Of a stretch of 64,000 bases of DNA, positions 1 to 18,826 are shown one piece after another (positions within the stretch are counted from its first letter, which is position 1; the number at the start of each line of letters is the position of its first letter). The notes beneath the pieces are model-generated. The model saw only the letters and a program-made list of their open reading frames with translations, did not search any database and was not told the origin of the DNA. Position numbers and translations under genes: made by a program. Origin of the DNA: Capitella teleta (taxonomy: Eukaryota > Annelida > Polychaeta > Capitellidae); NCBI GenBank assembly GCA_000328365.1, contig KB309694.1:421468-485467 (forward strand), given 5' to 3'.

Positions 1-69
1 CTCAAGTTTTTTTCGTGGTCTCAAATTTCATTACCTTTGCTAGGGTAGGTTATGTTTTCATGCGAGTTT

Positions 70-94
70 GTAGCTGTAGCTGTAGCTGTAGCTA
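70..94. repeat. Short tandem repeat (GTAGCT)n
   Basis: About four copies of the hexamer GTAGCT. The rest of 1-600 shows no coding signal or other clear structure. Confidence 0.7.
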
Positions 95-599
95 TGCACC
101 CGTCATCTGTCACCCTAATTGATATCTCATATTGATCAGCAAGTGCCATTCACTAAACCCAACGAAATGTGTAAAAGATATATATTTGCAATTCAGATCA
201 ACCTCTTTATTTTCCTTCTTATTCTTATAAATGAAACATATTAAATTTCCCCACATGTACATGTATATAAATTTACGTGGCCAACAGATTGCAGATTGAA
301 GTCGTGAAAAATGGAAACCTGCGCAAGAAAATCAGCATTTCTTCGTTTCCTCGCCTCACCAATTTACGAAATGGAAGAATAGATGTCGCGTTAGTAAAGT
401 TTAATAAAAAGCTGTGTTAAGTGTTAACAATGGTACTAATCGCTATTTTGATTTACGTTCATTCTGATACTAGAATCATAATGCCCAGTTGTCTAAATCC
501 GAAGCACTGACTATTTTGGGGTTTTGCCCAAGGAGCCAATGAGACCAAACCGTATTCGAGCATCTCTTACTCGGATACGGACGGATTAAAACCCATACA

Positions 600-1225
600 T
601 TTAATGCCTATTCATGGTCTGGGGCCATGTTTACCACCAAAAGTGAAATATCACCGAATGTTGGTTGCAATCCATTGATTGGGATAAATCGGTATCAATT
701 AATTTATGTGGGTGAAATTGGAATAGAAATGATAGGAATAGCAACATGGAATGTTACACTAACCGTACCGAATATATATTTCACTTATCTTTGTATCTTT
801 TTACATATGCAACCTATTTTGTAAGACATTGTGAGAAAATTAAGCGCAGTGTCCTTGAAAAACATTGCATGGAGTCATTAACATAACTTTGGAGTAGATA
901 AACCAAAGACCTAATACCAAGACAGCCAGCTCGCATATTTCCCTATGGCTCGCTTGTTTATTTTAAGCCTATTGGAATGAAGTCAAGAACAATTGTCCAG
1001 TGTCCAGTTTTACCGGATTTTGTAACAGTGCAAATATTTGGTGCTATATTCGTAGTTGCACTAGGACTTTTTAATGTGCTTGCGAATCAGAGATCAATTC
1101 AGTCAGCAATGCTTGTGGCGACCTCGATTAGCTGAAGCCCAGATTAACAGGCAGAATACGCGAGCTGGCTGTCTTGACACAATAAAAAGGTCTTTGAGTA
1201 GACTACTTTTGGTCCAATCGGAATA
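600..1225 (-). mobile_element. Diverged copy of the GTGGGCCAAAA mariner-like MITE, with a second MITE nested inside
   Basis: The stretch from about 615 to 898 aligns by eye with the copy at 14.45-14.69 kb: a shared block around CAAAAGTGGAAATATC, a shared GAAATTGGAATA block, then TTTTGTAA. It resumes at about 1196 with the terminal sequence GAGTAGACTACTTTTGG, which matches the other copies' ends. The interruption at 899-1195 is a separate element. The far end near 600 has no clear terminal repeat. It is old and non-coding. Confidence 0.5.
899..1195. mobile_element. Small inverted-repeat element (hAT-like MITE) nested in another MITE
   Basis: The two ends are inverted copies of each other. The left end reads CAAAGACCTAATACCAAGAC, then AGCCAGCTCGC. 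The right end, complemented, reads AAAGACCTTTTTATTGTGTC, then AAGACAGCCAGCTCGC. The flanks show a near-identical 8-base duplication, GAGTAGAT before and GAGTAGAC after. An 8-base duplication fits the hAT superfamily. No transposase is present. Confidence 0.6.
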
Positions 1226-1911
1226 ATTGTTGTGCTATCGTTTCTGAATATCCCCATTGATTTATATAATTTAAATTCATTTTTGTTGATACTGTTGTGT
1301 ACTTATTGTTATGATTTTTTTCAGGCTGTAATAAAATTTATATGAATGCCTGCATGATTGCTGTGAGCGTGTTGTGGATGCGGAGAGGGAGCGATGAACA
1401 CATCGCAAAGTTAACCAGAATTCCGTGCACAAAATAATAATAAGCCCGAACATCCGTCTAGTTGCCATTCGTTGACTCTTTCTTGCTTACAAGCATAAGT
1501 ATATTATGAATAATCGACCAATTAGCAAACAAGAGAATAAAACTAACTCATAGCGCATTGTGAGATACGTACGTGAGAGTATTTTATTTATTTAAGTGCA
1601 GAATAAATTCATAATTTTCTATGCACTTACGATATCGGTTCGTGCATGCAACTGATAATATTAAGTAAATTAGGTAACAATTAAATAACAATGAAGTATA
1701 AGGGTCCTCTCTTGTTCAATTGGTAAGTAATCTATAATAAACCTGCAATCGACAGAACACAATCACATAATTCACCGAGTAATACATAGCATGGCAGGGG
1801 TGAATGGAGTGAACTGGCAACTGGAGATCCGGGCCAAATGATCGACAAGCGGCCTCATGGTATAGGACACTCAATCCACACTAATTCGACACGGATTCAG
1901 AGAGAATTGAA
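1226..1911. other. Gene-free spacer
   Basis: AT-rich sequence downstream of the KCTD stop codon. I see no coding signal, RNA gene or repeat in it. Confidence 0.5.
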
Positions 1912-4900
1912 TCAGAAAAGAAACTTGATTTTAAAAACAGTTTTCTCACATTTTTGTCCGTTGTAATATTTGCACCGTGAGGATTCGTGCAGTTTGAGGT
2001 GAAATCCCTCGGTGATAAGATCATCTTCCAAACAGCGAATAAACGACTCCTTGTCTGCGGGAGATTCCCAGGGTCCGATAACCACATTGGCCTTGCTGAC
2101 CACACACACGTGCTGAGCGTTGAAATATGGGGCTTTAGGTTCGATTTTTTCGCGGAATGCGTGAATGAACACTGCTCCAACGTGATTAGTAACTGCTTTG
2201 GCTATCGCTGTTCGAATCACTTTCTTCTTCACTTCAAAATAATCTGGAAATTGTTCCCTGCGGTTGTCCTTGACGACCATCTGAGCCACAGCCGGCGTCA
2301 GTTGAAGTTCTTCCATAAGAGGGTATATATTGTAATAGCAGGCGTCTTTATACACAGCAGCGGCGAGGTTGTTTGGTGGCAGGGTGTCATTGCGGAGGTA
2401 TTCCAAGATGTGAACAAACATAGAACCATTGCTATCGATGAAATAGTATCCTTGCGAGTCCTTGTCCAAGCGATGTCGACCACTGAACATCGAAGCCAAC
2501 ATCGAATCCTGATACTTGCACAGTGTTGAAAGCCGGGTCATGTATCGATATCCACCGACATTTAGAGCTACCAAATTGGGAATTTCTTCCTGCAAGGTAA
2601 ACAGAGATAAACGACCATTAATCACAAAGTATACTAGAATGACGCAACATGACATAAGTGCAATGTATCCGAGGGGGCACCGAATAGCACAGTGAGTTAA
2701 ACCGCTGTCTGCAATCCTATGCCGACCGTGGGGGTCGAGGTCCCGGGTTCGAGACCCGATCAGGCCACGGGCGTTATGATTGTGAATTATAATTGTAATT
2801 CTTCGGTGACTCTGCAGTGCTGCCCAACTGCCTAACAAGGCCGTGCACTGTGTACTACTGTCTATGGTAGTATGCAGGATAAAGAACCCTTGGGGTTGGG
2901 TGGAGCCGTAAAACCCCATCACTCACTCACTCACTCGCAATGTATCCGCAAACAGTTGTGCAAATGTGAGCTGTGTGATTCAACGTATTGTTGAATAATG
3001 AAAGAATGAGCGCGTATAATAATGTTGGACACTAATACTGACACCCTGCCTCACGTTGGGGCACGCGTGCAGGGAACTGGCACTTTCCCTGGCTCTACGT
3101 ACATAATACATGTACAGCTCTTGGATCATACAATAACGTTATATGGCTGCATTTAATATTGTAGTCAGCAATAATATATTATTGCACAACACCAATAATT
3201 ATTTATCTAATTCCGATGAAATGTAAATCATGCATGATCGACATTCTTTGATGGTGTTCTTTTTGGGCAATGCGTCATGAGCCGATTTGTCGATTGACCG
3301 CGTTTCGTAATTCACGTAACATGTTTGGTATACATTATTTCGTAAGATAATCGATGATCCGTCGATCATAATTTTTTTGTAGACTGTTTTGCCTAAAAGG
3401 AATTGCCCAAATCTAAGCTGCATGCAAGTACATTGCGCAACGCTCACAATAATTGCGTATCTCGAACGAGGCATGAATTACTTGGCAAGTCAGCCATACG
3501 AATTATTTCGCGAGATGTAAAAAGGCCATGCATACACATATACATACTTAGTATATAATAATAGCATAAAGCTGCATTGGCATTAATTAATATTAAATCG
3601 AGTAGGATTTCTACGAATAATACGAGCCTTGTTCAACGACACATTGATCGCGTTTTTCGTAAAAACCATGTTTAAATTTTGTACATGTACACTTTCTACA
3701 CTAGGTACGGTGAGCAAGCAACGACACACATTTATAATTAATTTGGTAACGTGCATGGTTCTCTCTTGCACTTAACTTATATTTGTATCCGATAAAAACA
3801 GATGAATAAATAAATGATAAGAAACATGAAATGTAAATATAAAAGGTAGTTTCGTGTCAACTGCAATTACCTATATAATATTAAAATGTATTTTTGTAAA
3901 AGCGTAAATCTACAAAGATTGTACTCTAAATGGTTTTAACATGCATCATAACAATCAGTTAAAACATTGTAAAAAAGATGTGTTCTTAATCGAACTTTAA
4001 AATCATATGTACGTATAATGCATATATATGGCAATTAAAGGACTGCATGTATTTAGTCAATAGAGTTGATAAATTTACATATGGATATAATGATTATATG
4101 CACACCGAGATATAGTGGAAAATTAACAACATAATTAATTGGATGAACATAACTAAGTTTTCATAGTTGCGCGTTTAATTGCATGATTATATTTAGTAAA
4201 GTGAAGTACGCACATGTGAATAGTGAAGAGAGATAAGACATATTCCTTCTCGTGTTATCTGAATTTTCAATGAAATATATAAGCCTGGCCATGCACTACG
4301 ATAATACCTTATCTGCATAAACTGAAGTCATGCAATTAATTTGGAGGTTGAGAAAGTTTTCAAGGACTTTGAATCGATCAATCGCTCGATAACAAACTCG
4401 TTGGACTATTTCATGTGATTTCGAGCGGATTATATATATTATACGTGTGGAACTACAAATGATAAGTCATAATATCATATCCACTGGATTATATACAGAC
4501 TGGTCCATTTTGTTGTTCCGAATAATGATGAAATTCCCTATGGGATTTTACCATTGCGAGACGTTGTTACGGCGTAGTTGCTATAGGGGGATTTTGGTCG
4601 CCAGACCTCACACCATTGGATTTTTTTTCTTGTGGGGCCACGTGAAAAAATGTTTTCTTTGCAAGGAGTCCACGAACCCTTGAAGATCTTAAAGACTTCA
4701 TAACCAACGCGTTCGCTGAGATCCATCAGAAGTAGGAACCCTGCGCGCGCGTCTGCGACAGTGTTGAGATGCGACTCCAACTCTGCTCCAATGCCAATGG
4801 GGGTCACCTCGAGCACCTTTTGTAATGATCCATATTTTTATTTTTTTATTTTTTTTTTCTGATATGTTTTTAGATATCCTTTACAGTTATATGCAATAAA

Positions 4901-5757
4901 TACCATAAATTTACATTGCCACAATCATGTCAGTCACTCCAGAGCACCTTAGCAACCACGCCGTAACAACGTCTCGCAATATGGTAAAATCCCATAGGGA
5001 ACTTCATCATTATTCGGAACAACAATATGGACCAGTCATATATACTCTAGGCCTAAACATTGATTCGTGGAAAAACACATTATTTAATTATATATAGGGC
5101 TAAAATTTTTTCCTTTATACAATTGGGACATCATGAGTAAATGCTCTGCATCATGCATGTATATAATATATAATAATTATTATGGTGAGTGTGTAATATT
5201 ACATGCATATGGCACATTTGACTGCATGTAAAAAACATAATTAAACTATATATACTGAAGCCGAATTAGTTGTGCCAGCTGTATATAAATAGTATAATAT
5301 TATGAGCAGCTCATGATCACAACAAATTTAGGCAATATAGGGTATCATCAGTTTGGTCGGCCCATTCCGTTACGCGCTCCAGTACGTAGCTGGTATATAT
5401 TGTAACTATTAAATTAAACTATATTTTCACAGAAGAATTAATTGAAATAATTCTTCGCAACGCAATGAATATTCCTTGTAAATAAACTTTTGAATTCCCT
5501 ATACACCGAAAACATGTTCACAATATAACTATACATTCTTTAGTTAAATTATGATATATACATGTATAAATATTAATATAATATCATTATTATCATCGCA
5601 GGCCTACCGAAATGCCGCCCTCGCTCCCTTTGGAGAATCTTTTCCCGACAATGTGACCGAACTGTCCAAACAGCTGCCTCGATGAATGAAGAGGGGGATT
5701 TTCGCTAATATCTGACTCAGATATATCCTCAATGAGACCATCTTCGGCCGTATCCAT
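1912..5757 (-). CDS. KCTD7: KCTD7-like BTB/T1 domain protein, two coding exons
   Basis: Coding exons are 5757-5608 (50 codons, start MDTAEDG) and 2589-1912 (225 codons plus stop). Both joints are phase 0, with donor TCG|GTAGGC and acceptor TTGCAG|GAAGAA. The product is 275 aa; human KCTD7 is 289. Residues ~53-155 form the T1/BTB tetramerisation domain, with LNVGG, TRLSTL, FSGRH, YFIDSNG and the helix AVYKDACYYNIYPL. The C-terminal half has the KCTD7/14-type GPWE motif. Family members act as adaptors for Cullin-3 ubiquitin ligases and affect membrane excitability; this is family knowledge. The 3-kb intron carries a full SINE (2672-2936) and a mariner remnant (4498-5037). The first exon faces the phosphatase gene across a short shared promoter. 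KCTD14-like is the main alternative name. An open frame running upstream through the acceptor to 2922 is SINE sequence, not gene. Confidence 0.88.
2672..2936 (+). mobile_element. Full-length tRNA-derived SINE with target site duplication
   Basis: The 5' head looks like a tRNA: an A-box region at TAGCACAGTGAGTTAAACCG and an exact B-box at GGGTTCGAGACCC (RNA polymerase III internal promoter). An unrelated body follows, then a tail of ACTC repeats. A perfect 12-base duplication, GCAATGTATCCG, flanks it (2660-2671 and 2937-2948), so this insertion is quite young. It sits in the KCTD intron, opposite to the gene. Partial relatives lie at 32.46 kb and 44.3 kb. Confidence 0.9.
4498..5037 (+). mobile_element. 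Internally deleted mariner-like transposon with ~90-bp inverted repeats
   Basis: The ends are long inverted repeats (about 4498-4592 and 4952-5037) that begin GACTGGTCCAT and share the GTTGTTCCGAATAATGATGA block with few mismatches. Between them lies a transposase C-terminal remnant on the plus strand: codons for SPDLTPLDFFLWGHVK (the mariner catalytic-domain end) and further on LQLCSNANGGHLEHL. The N-terminal two thirds of the transposase is absent and the frame is broken. TATATA-rich flanks fit TA insertion. It lies in the KCTD intron. Confidence 0.8.
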
Positions 5758-5881
5758 TGCTCTGGTCGACATGCACACGGCGCATGAGAGCACTTTGTTT
5801 ACCAGGCGCATTTTCAGCCAATCAGCGCTGCGCATTCTGTTCGGCTGCGGCGCTGCTGTCAGTCAGCTGTCATTTGTCAAC
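5758..5881. promoter_or_regulatory. Bidirectional promoter between KCTD and phosphatase genes
   Basis: Only 124 bases separate the KCTD start codon (5757, minus) from the phosphatase start codon (5882, plus). The interval is GC-richer than its surroundings and has several CpGs and no TATA box that I can see. Both 5' UTRs and a shared core promoter must fit here unless further non-coding exons exist. This is inference from gene layout. Confidence 0.65.
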
Positions 5882-8252
5882 ATGGGGGTCAGAAACGGGA
5901 ACCTCGCAACAAATCCCTTTAAATCGATGCCCAATTTCCGGGCGTTGGATTGTCAACCCGAAAATGCCAGCCACACGTATCCCACGAAGCTCTACCGATC
6001 ATCCAGACCGGATTTCCTGACTCAAGAAGAGGTGGAAATCTTCCAAAAAGAACTTGGCATCAAGTGCATTATTGATGTACGTTCAGTTCGTGAATACAAG
6101 AGAGCCAACGGACGCAAGTTGTTGAACGATTCCTACCCTGGATTCAAGGTTCAACTTCCCCGAAAAATGAAATACAAGCCTGGAGATCAGGTTGAAGCCA
6201 AACCGGTTAAACTATTAGCTAATGCACGTGACTTGGATCAAAATCTGAAGCATTATTTCATGGATTTCTTCAAGCTGAATTACGTGTGGGCGATCTACAA
6301 CAGGGCCCCTCTCTATGTCAGGCTCTACTCACTCCTTTTCCTCATTCTTGACCTCATTCTGATGACAAACTTTGTCTATTTTGTGAGGATATTCGCAAAG
6401 AATGTCCTCAACAAACAAGGTTTGGTCGGACAGTACATCGATATGCTGCACTACAGTCAGGCTCAGATCTGTGCAGGTATTCAAGGCCATTGCTGATTGC
6501 ACTCATCTATTAATGTCCTCATATCTCCTCCCAGCATTGAAATTGCTTTCTAATCGTGAAAATGTTCCTGCTCTTATCAACTGCGCTCATGGAAAAGACC
6601 GCACTGGGATGATCTCTGCAATGGTGTTAGGCTGTCTGGGAAAATCTAACGAGTATATTGCTTATGATTATGCAAAGTCTGAGGTAGGTGTAAGAAATTA
6701 TAATGTGTCTAATTATCTTGTCATTGATATTATGCACTTGCAGACTGAGCTAGCCCCAATGAAAGAAAGGTGTTACAAAGAAATTGTGGAGAGATTCCAT
6801 ATGTGTGAGTCTTTCACGACAGCCAAGGCTGAAACTATGCTCCATGTTCTGCAGTACATCGACAATGAGTGAGTGTTGAGAATTAATGAACCCTTAACAC
6901 CACTTATAGATAGTTGTGATACATGGAATTGAAAGTAATTTCAACACTGGCACCATAGGCTGAGTGGGTAGAACGTAGGACTCAACCCACATCACAAAGC
7001 TCAGTGATCGACCAGGAGGTCTGGCCTCCCAGTGCCAGTCACGTTAAAAACTACCATTTATGCCAAACGCTTTAATATTACCTTAATTAAAGAGGACCTC
7101 TGTTCATTTCGGAACCTTTTTAGATCAATTCTGTGGGCCATTGTGAGTGACAATAGAACATTATTGAAATTTTTTGTTAACTCAATGATATTCAAGACAA
7201 ATTAAAATACGAATTTCCTGCTCAGGCAGAATAGCTTTAAACAAGATGAGTGCCAGATTTCTTTTATGAGAACTGCTGAAAGATCTGCTCACTCGACGGC
7301 TCCCATTGCTAAACAGGTAGCATCACCATCATTTGGTTCCAACTTTCATCCACCAACTAATTACATAACGCCTTAGATATCGAATCCCGCTATTGCGACA
7401 TCTGTGCATGCATGCGACGCAGCATAAACAACGTCCAATTGCGAGCTAATAAATATTCATGAGTCCCTCATGACATCAGGGGTGGTAGGAGAAGTATATA
7501 ATAGAGGCTTCTCCAACTATATACGGAACATTTTTCTGGATTTTGCCCGGGCTTTCACTGAAAAACCCTGTGTGTAATCAAAAGTTTGCTCCCTCATGCA
7601 GGGAAAGATAGAGATTTGCAAGCAGATCTCGTACCTCAGATGATGCACTCGCTAAATGGCAACTCCTCCCCAATTATGTTTGGAGCGCCTTTTACACACT
7701 AGCTTTTCACCGCAAAAACTTTTTTTTCACACTGAATATTTATTTGTATTGTTGTGTAGATCCTCATTTTGCTTAGCATGTATCATGGTAACGCTAGCCC
7801 TTTAACAATTGGAGAATAATTTTGTCACATCACCACAGTCTCAAATCGAACGCGAGAAGAAAGCGAGATTTTAAACCTCTCAAATTCGATGTTCCGATAA
7901 TATCTAGGAATTAACATGCATCAAGGGTATTGTCTAAAAATATGTCAGCCAAAAGGTGTATAATTTGTCTTTTGGGATGCATCCTCTATCATCTGTTACT
8001 AGTTTAAAACAATCATAGGTCCTCTTTAAGCACCATATAAAACCAATATGTATTTGGCTGTCTGTTCCTTTTTTACATTTGGTGTATTAAAAGAATAATT
8101 ATGAACCTCATTAATATTTTACTCTTATGTTTGTGTAAATCTCAATATTATACTGTTATTTCTCCAGATTTGGCTCCATCAAGTTGTATTTGGAGTCAAT
8201 TGGATTTACTGAAACTGACCAAGAGAACCTGCGTAGGAACCTGCAAGGTTGA
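5882..8252 (+). CDS. Protein tyrosine phosphatase (Y_phosphatase3-type) with a hydrophobic segment
   Basis: Four exons: 5882-6476, 6535-6683, 6744-6868 and 8168-8252. They give 317 aa; all introns are GT-AG and phases match. The signature loop is CAHGKDRT (Cys215, Arg221), the CX5R catalytic motif, preceded by ALKLLSNRENVPALI. A conserved N-terminal block, KLYRSSRPD, then IKCIIDVRSVREY, is typical of the family, which removes phosphate from tyrosine or lipid substrates. Residues ~144-168 are strongly hydrophobic and may be a membrane segment or hairpin. The last exon encodes FGSIKLYLESIGFT, the usual C-terminal helix. Introns 1 and 2 are 58 and 60 nt. Intron 3 is 1.3 kb and holds a tRNA-like repeat and a TTAA-flanked MITE. 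I do not know the exact vertebrate counterpart. An upstream in-frame ATG at 5732 overlaps the antisense KCTD exon and is unlikely to be used. Confidence 0.85.
6947..7038 (+). repeat. Degenerate tRNA-like sequence
   Basis: An A-box-like TGAGTGGGTAGAACG is followed by a B-box-like TGATCGACC. CTGGCAC at the start pairs with GTGCCAG at the end. This suggests a decayed tRNA or SINE head inside the phosphatase intron. It does not fold into a convincing functional tRNA by eye. Confidence 0.35.
7091..8025. mobile_element. TTAA-flanked MITE (piggyBac-like), longest copy
   Basis: The ends are inverted (AGAGGACCTCTG on the left; complemented right end AGAGGACCTATG) and flanked on both sides by TTAA (7087-7090, 8026-8029), the target used by piggyBac elements. 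About 935 bp with no open frame. Internal blocks (GACGGCTCCCATTG; TCGAACGCGAG) recur inverted in the copy at 24.3 kb. It lies in phosphatase intron 3. Confidence 0.65.
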
Positions 8253-15667
<7,415 letters not shown>

Positions 15668-16969
15668 TCTGCCTCTAAATTGAAATCAGAAATTTGCTAT
15701 CAAAAATGAATGATCAGGCAGAGGTGAGACTCTGAGGTGAAACTCAGCTAGAGAGATGACATGATCATGAATGAAGACATGATGCTCATCTTGCATGGTG
15801 CGTATAATGTAATTACATAATATAATACCACGTGACAAAAAAAATAGTGGTAAAGAGATATAAACAGCGTGGATTTGCTCCTTTCAGATAACACGCCATT
15901 TCATTTGACAGTAAAATCTGTGTTGTTGACCACCTAGTCAGCAAACCTCACTAGGCGACTAACTCACTAAGTAAATTTAGTACCATATAATCTTGGCAGA
16001 TCGAGCTGAGAGCATTTGTTATGTAATACTTAACACAACAGTCTGTGTAGCCAGAAGAATCTGCATGGTGTCAGCCCAATTAAAGATATTCTATTCTTCG
16101 AATTTTGTTAACAGCATTAGAGATCGAGTGACACCAGCCATTAATACATCATAAGAAGTGATCTACATAACATGGTTTGCATGGCTGTGCATGGCTTTGC
16201 ATGCTCTGAGTTAAGGCTGCACATATGGATCACGTTCTCTACCATTGCTGCAAATTGATTTAATCTTCATCTATAGAGATCATTTTAAGCAGCCTCATAA
16301 AGTCTTGTTTGTACATTTCCAAAGCATGGTTGCTGATAGTATACAACGTAGTACATTGCGTCTTATGGGCTTATAATCTTCACTTATGCAGTTGAGGAAA
16401 AGATTCTTGCGCTGATAATTAGGAATTTGCCTGCAGTTGGGAAAACAAATTCTTGCACTGGAAGGAAATTATACTCATGAAATTGACAGTGAGCAGTCTG
16501 TGTATAACACATGCCTTTTATAACTTCGCCTGCATCTAGGCAAAAAACTTGCTCAAAACTGAGACTGCTGACAGCCTGACACTGCCTCAAGCTTCTCTGT
16601 GCTATAACACTTAAAGTGAGATATCAGCACCAAGCTTGCTGCTATAATAAAAACCTTGGCGCATGTGCGGGGGTAAATAAATTAATCAATTTCTGGTTTG
16701 AAAAAGGTCGGGTTGCCATTTAATAAGGAGTGTGCTTATAATCATAATAGAACCAAGAATCATACATTCAAGATTGATAGAATGTCTTCAAAAATAAAAC
16801 AAAAAGAGAGGAAAAAAAAGAGAGAAAAAAAAAAGAAAAAAAAAAGACTATATAATTATAAGATATAGGTAAGTGACTTGTGTTAGTTGTGATTTTCACT
16901 TCAACACTTGTGGAATTCGTCATTTAATATCATTATCATTTATCATAATCATAAAATTGAAATAATAAA
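15668..16969. other. UBE3B upstream region, no second gene seen
   Basis: This should hold the UBE3B promoter and 5' UTR. A purine-rich A/G tract lies at about 16797-16845. No coding signal on either strand. Confidence 0.5.
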
Positions 16970-17612
16970 GGCCGCCTGGGATATAGTCACAAGCTAAATG
17001 CAAGGCTGCTGGTATGATGGTAGTAGGAGCATCACCCTAGTTCAGTGCCCTTGGATTGTTGCAATGCTATGGGCGTGTGATCTGAAAGCCGTGTGTCCGT
17101 CTCCAGTGTGTGTAGCCATCATTTCATGTGGTGTAGAGTGGAATTTCAACTCAAGCTTCAAACCAGGAAGGCACGGCAAGGGAGTAGCAGAGGAATTTGG
17201 GGGAAGAGATGAGGAGGCTGGCATAGCGCGGATAAAGGGAGAATAGCAAGAATGGAGGAAAGTCAAGCTTCTAAACGCTTGGAAGGAGCAACCTGTGGCA
17301 CAGGAGGTACGAGGAGCAGCTCGAGGCGCAAGGCTTGGGTTCATGCAACCGATACTGCACAACAAAAAAGGTTAATCAAACGGATATCCCGGCAAGTAGT
17401 GCAGGTCATGAACTTCCTAGTATTCATATCGCCTGGTATATAGCCACAGCGCTAGGCGCCCGGCGGCCCTGTACGTAGACCATTACCTAGCTCCAGATGT
17501 ACCCATCATTGGGGGGATGATTATCAATATAGAGGCTGGAACCGAGACTAACCATTACCCACTCCACACCAGGCGGCCTGGTACGTAGCTCACGGCTATA
17601 TCCCCGGCGGCC
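16970..17612. repeat. Candidate element bounded by 17-bp inverted repeats
   Basis: GGCCGCCTGGGATATAG (16970-16986) is inverted as CTATATCCCCGGCGGCC (17596-17612). Three copies of GGCGGCC..GTACGTAG lie at 17462, 17572 and 17606, and a second GCCTGGTATATAG block lies near 17431. The interior has short open frames but no domain I recognise. The pattern suggests an inserted or rearranged repeat. The family is unknown. Confidence 0.35.
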
Positions 17613-18199
17613 TTGTACGTAGACACTCCGTAATTATTTAGTAATTAGTGGAGCCACTGGAGGGTCACACATTTGCAGTTATGGTAATAATTATGATAAT
17701 AAATATGCCAGCGAGTAGATAAGTGAGCGAATAACAGGCACTCAGTGTGAGTAACAGGCGTTGTTGCTGCATTACATTGTTTTTCACTTCAGAGCTTAGG
17801 TCGACCAGTTGACAGCCACCACTTCGTCGTGTTTACCATTGGAAATTGCGATATCAGATTCAGATGAACCATGGTAAACGCCCAAAACGAAAACGGCATA
17901 CAATTATTGATAAAAATCCTAAATTGAGATTTTAACATGATTTATTTTCGGGAAATAAAATGCTGATCCAAAACCAATATTAATTTGTTAACACAATTGT
18001 TAAACAACGTCAGATTGGCCAGAAACCCAAGTATTCGTTGTAGACGTTATACACATCAACACTTATCGAACACGGCTGAAGCTATTATTCCGCGCTTGAA
18101 ATTTGTAATACATTATGATAGCAGAAAATTAGAACGTTATGATTTTAGGCAGGGCAGCAAACTGCAGTGTAATAAGGATAAGCACTGTACAAATTAAAC

Positions 18200-18785
18200 C
18201 ATCGTCTGTTTGCAGAGCTGCATGGAAAGGCAATGGATGAGAGTGGAGTGGTGGGAGAGTATGTCTGAGGACTCGACGAGAGAGGGAGACAGGCGTTGAG
18301 GGAGGAATTCAATGTGATCTTGAGAGATCATGTGATTCCGGAGGAGTGGAGAAGTGGAGGAGTAGATCGAGTGGCGCTGTTGAGCAAGGGTGGTCATCGG
18401 CGAGGAATTCTTTACGATAGACCGGTGGTGCAAGGAGAATCCGGGTGGAGCACTTTTGAGGAGAGGGAGGTCAAAGCAAAGATGTCCTTTGTGAGGAATA
18501 TCCTGTGGGCAGGCAGCATGATTGCTGATGTGGGAAGAGCTGTGTTATGGGAGAGTGGGCTTCAGTCGGGGTGGTGGAAGGAAGTTTGGAAATTGGGATG
18601 AATTCCATTTGATACGGAGGAGGAGAGTGTCAGAGGCCGGAAGAGAGATGTGTAAGGTGGGAAAGGTCTGGCTACGGCCTACGGGGCATGACGAAAGAGA
18701 AAATGATTCTGAGGGGAGATTGCCTGCCAGTCAGGACCAATTCCTGCGTAGATTGGAGCAAAAAAAAAAAAAAAAAAAAAAAAAA

Positions 18786-18826
<41 letters not shown>

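Noticed and set aside
1987-2529. A 180-codon plus-strand frame
   Set aside because: It is the antisense shadow of the KCTD BTB exon.
2590-2922. N-terminal extension of the KCTD gene by 110 codons
   Set aside because: The frame runs through a splice acceptor into a SINE; the true first exon is at 5608-5757.
6477-6534. An apparent one-base frameshift in the phosphatase gene
   Set aside because: A 58-nt GT-AG intron restores frame and yields the conserved ALKLLS...CAHGKDRTG segment, so no frameshift is needed.
6684-6743. Phosphatase frame continuing uninterrupted through 6684-6743
   Set aside because: This 60-nt stretch has perfect splice sites and its translation is unlike the family; it is an intron that happens to be open.
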